Shown here: one piece after another, positions 62,521 to 64,000 of the stretch
Layout of the letters: each line of letters starts with the position of its first letter
How positions within the stretch are numbered: position 1 is the first letter of the stretch
Source of the DNA: Sitta carolinensis
Lineage: Eukaryota > Chordata > Aves > Passeriformes > Sittidae
Reading direction: 5' to 3'
Assembly (NCBI GenBank): GCA_032173965.1
Contig: JAVUNC010000019.1
Location: 12,449,234-12,513,233, forward strand
DNA: 64,000 nucleotides
Program-made: the position numbers and the translations under genes
Notes under the pieces: generated by a model
The model's database searches: none
What the model was told of the DNA's origin: nothing
Seen by the model: the letters and a program-made list of their open reading frames with translations, nothing else

Positions 62521-64000
62521 AAAAGCTTTAGCTGAGCTTCACTTCTTTAAACACAAGAATAAGATCCTCTGAAAAGAATTAACCCAAAATGTCCCATCAC
62601 TGAATAATGTCTTGTTACCTAAAATAATCCACAAGTGTAAACATTTTGACAAAAACTGGAAAGCAATTTATCTCCTTTTAGACAATCGGGGAAATATTTC
62701 GCTTTCATTCAGGTACCAAATAAACAATTATATGAAACACTTGTGATGTAACCACTGTAGCAAATGTACTTCTCATCTGGAAACCCAGCCTCCCAACGCT
62801 GAACACTAATTTGAAATCAGAAGGCACAGATTCTGCGCTGGAGAAACAGACCTATCTACAGCTATTTAGGTCATTATGCACACAGTTCTTCCACACCAGA
62901 GGTGTCAGAATCATTCAGAAACAATCATCAAAGCAGTAAAATCATATGTCATAAAAGGCCTTGTGGTTAGTTGCCCACACTACCACACACAAAATGAGAG
63001 TGAAGTCTCTTTGTACCCTTTTTCCCAGGCATCAGCATTACAGTGTGCATTACCCCCTTGGAAAACAGTGAAATACGAGCATCTTAGAGAGCTCCAGAGA
63101 GGTCCACACAGCTGAACAAAGACCAAGGAGCCACAGCAGGCATTCCTGCTATGAGTCTGTCAAAGGCAGAGACTGCAGAGCAGTGACATGTGGAGAAAGG
63201 GCAGAAGAACTGCACCAGCCCAAGCAAAATTCCCAACACTGAGGTCCTGACGTGCCAAAAGGAGTCCAACAGATGCTCACAGTAATTTGTCTCAACAGCA
63301 CGATTCCCTGTACAGCCCCTCCACTTGCCATCACCAGCAGGGCTAGGCTCCACTTGTTCATCAGAAAACGACTTCCTAGAAATATGAACTTTCATGGGAA
63401 TCGTGTCTTTCCAAAGCCTTACACAAATCCTGAACTGCAAGTGGCTACGAGGGAGCCATATAAAACTATGTAACAGGTTGACATCGTACACAAAGCTGCG
63501 ACCAAAGACAATCAAAAAGCAGGCTCAGTGCACCTCACATGAACTCCTGACACAGGATGCCAGCCCACTGTCCCTCTACAGGGCAGGTACTCTGCAAACA
63601 ACACCATCCACACGTTAACTCGGTGAGCAACAGAGCATGCCATCCATGTTTGCTGACAGTCCTTATGATATTAGCACCTGCCCAACAGATGATCAAACAA
63701 AACTAAACACCTCTATTGACATCACTTCCTTTTAATCCCTCAGCTTCCATTGACAAAAAAGAATAAATAATTCCATGGCAGAAAACCCAGTATGGTCATG
63801 CTACACCTAGAATGCCAAAACCCAAAAGGAAAGTCTTACACTGCTGCTTACAGGGGCTGGATAAAAATGATGGAAACTCTTTAGCATATTGCAAAGTACC
63901 AGATATGCTATTCCAATTCTAACAATTTACCCCTAACACATACCCACACACATCCAAAATGGCCCCCTTTTTAAATTTAAAAACCAGACTGATATAGAAA

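Larger units (their letters stand above)
57471..64000 (-). other. VPS54: VPS54 5' intron or flank, promoter not found
   Basis: AT-rich sequence without a CpG-rich promoter or recognisable CR1. It contains the exon-like ORF at 58671-59017, open - strand stretches at 60404-60592 and 63084-63515, and an A24 tract at 62488-62511. Either VPS54 exon 1 lies beyond 64000, or its promoter is CpG-poor and I missed it. Confidence 0.55.

Overview
This is a vertebrate nuclear DNA window, most likely from a bird. It holds two conserved single-copy genes with many GT-AG introns, and at least six fragments of CR1, the LINE family that dominates avian genomes. The genes are compact: all VPS54 coding exons fit in about 37 kb. 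CR1 is also found in crocodilians and turtles, so they are not excluded, and no species is proposed.

Layout. From 1 to about 19.13 kb is UGP2 (UDP-glucose pyrophosphorylase) on the + strand. Nine coding exons lie between 4846 and 18160, followed by a 3' UTR of about 1 kb. Read from the ATG at 4860 they give an intact 497-residue protein, the length of the short vertebrate isoform. Exon 4846-4973 is also open upstream of that ATG, so a longer isoform is likely to start on an exon left of the window. From about 19.7 to 57.47 kb is VPS54 (GARP tethering complex subunit) on the - strand. Twenty-two coding exons between 57444 and 20206 join into an intact 964-residue frame. The two genes converge tail to tail with only about 0.6 kb between their last poly(A) signals, the same UGP2-VPS54 arrangement as on human chromosome 2p15. 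From 57.47 to 64 kb is probably the first VPS54 intron or 5' flank. It holds no CpG-rich promoter, but it does hold an unidentified - strand open reading frame (58671-59017) with a good 3' splice site in front of it and an AATAAA just behind it.

The two genes are not functionally coupled as far as the sequence shows. UGP2 makes UDP-glucose in the cytosol for glycogen, glycoprotein and proteoglycan synthesis. VPS54 helps tether endosome-derived vesicles at the trans-Golgi network. No rRNA, CRISPR array, tRNA or complete mobile element was recognised.

The points most worth a second look are: (1) VPS54 exon 3, where the stronger-looking upstream acceptor would add 35 nt and break the frame, so only the internal acceptor gives a full protein; (2) the unidentified terminal-exon-like ORF at 58.7-59.0 kb; (3) a perfect 14-bp RFX/X-box palindrome in a VPS54 intron at 46024-46037; (4) a 73-nt exon-like segment at 55661-55733 that would act as a poison exon; and (5) the UGP2 short-isoform start codon. 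All exon boundaries come from reading splice dinucleotides and remembered vertebrate protein sequence. No alignment or search was run.
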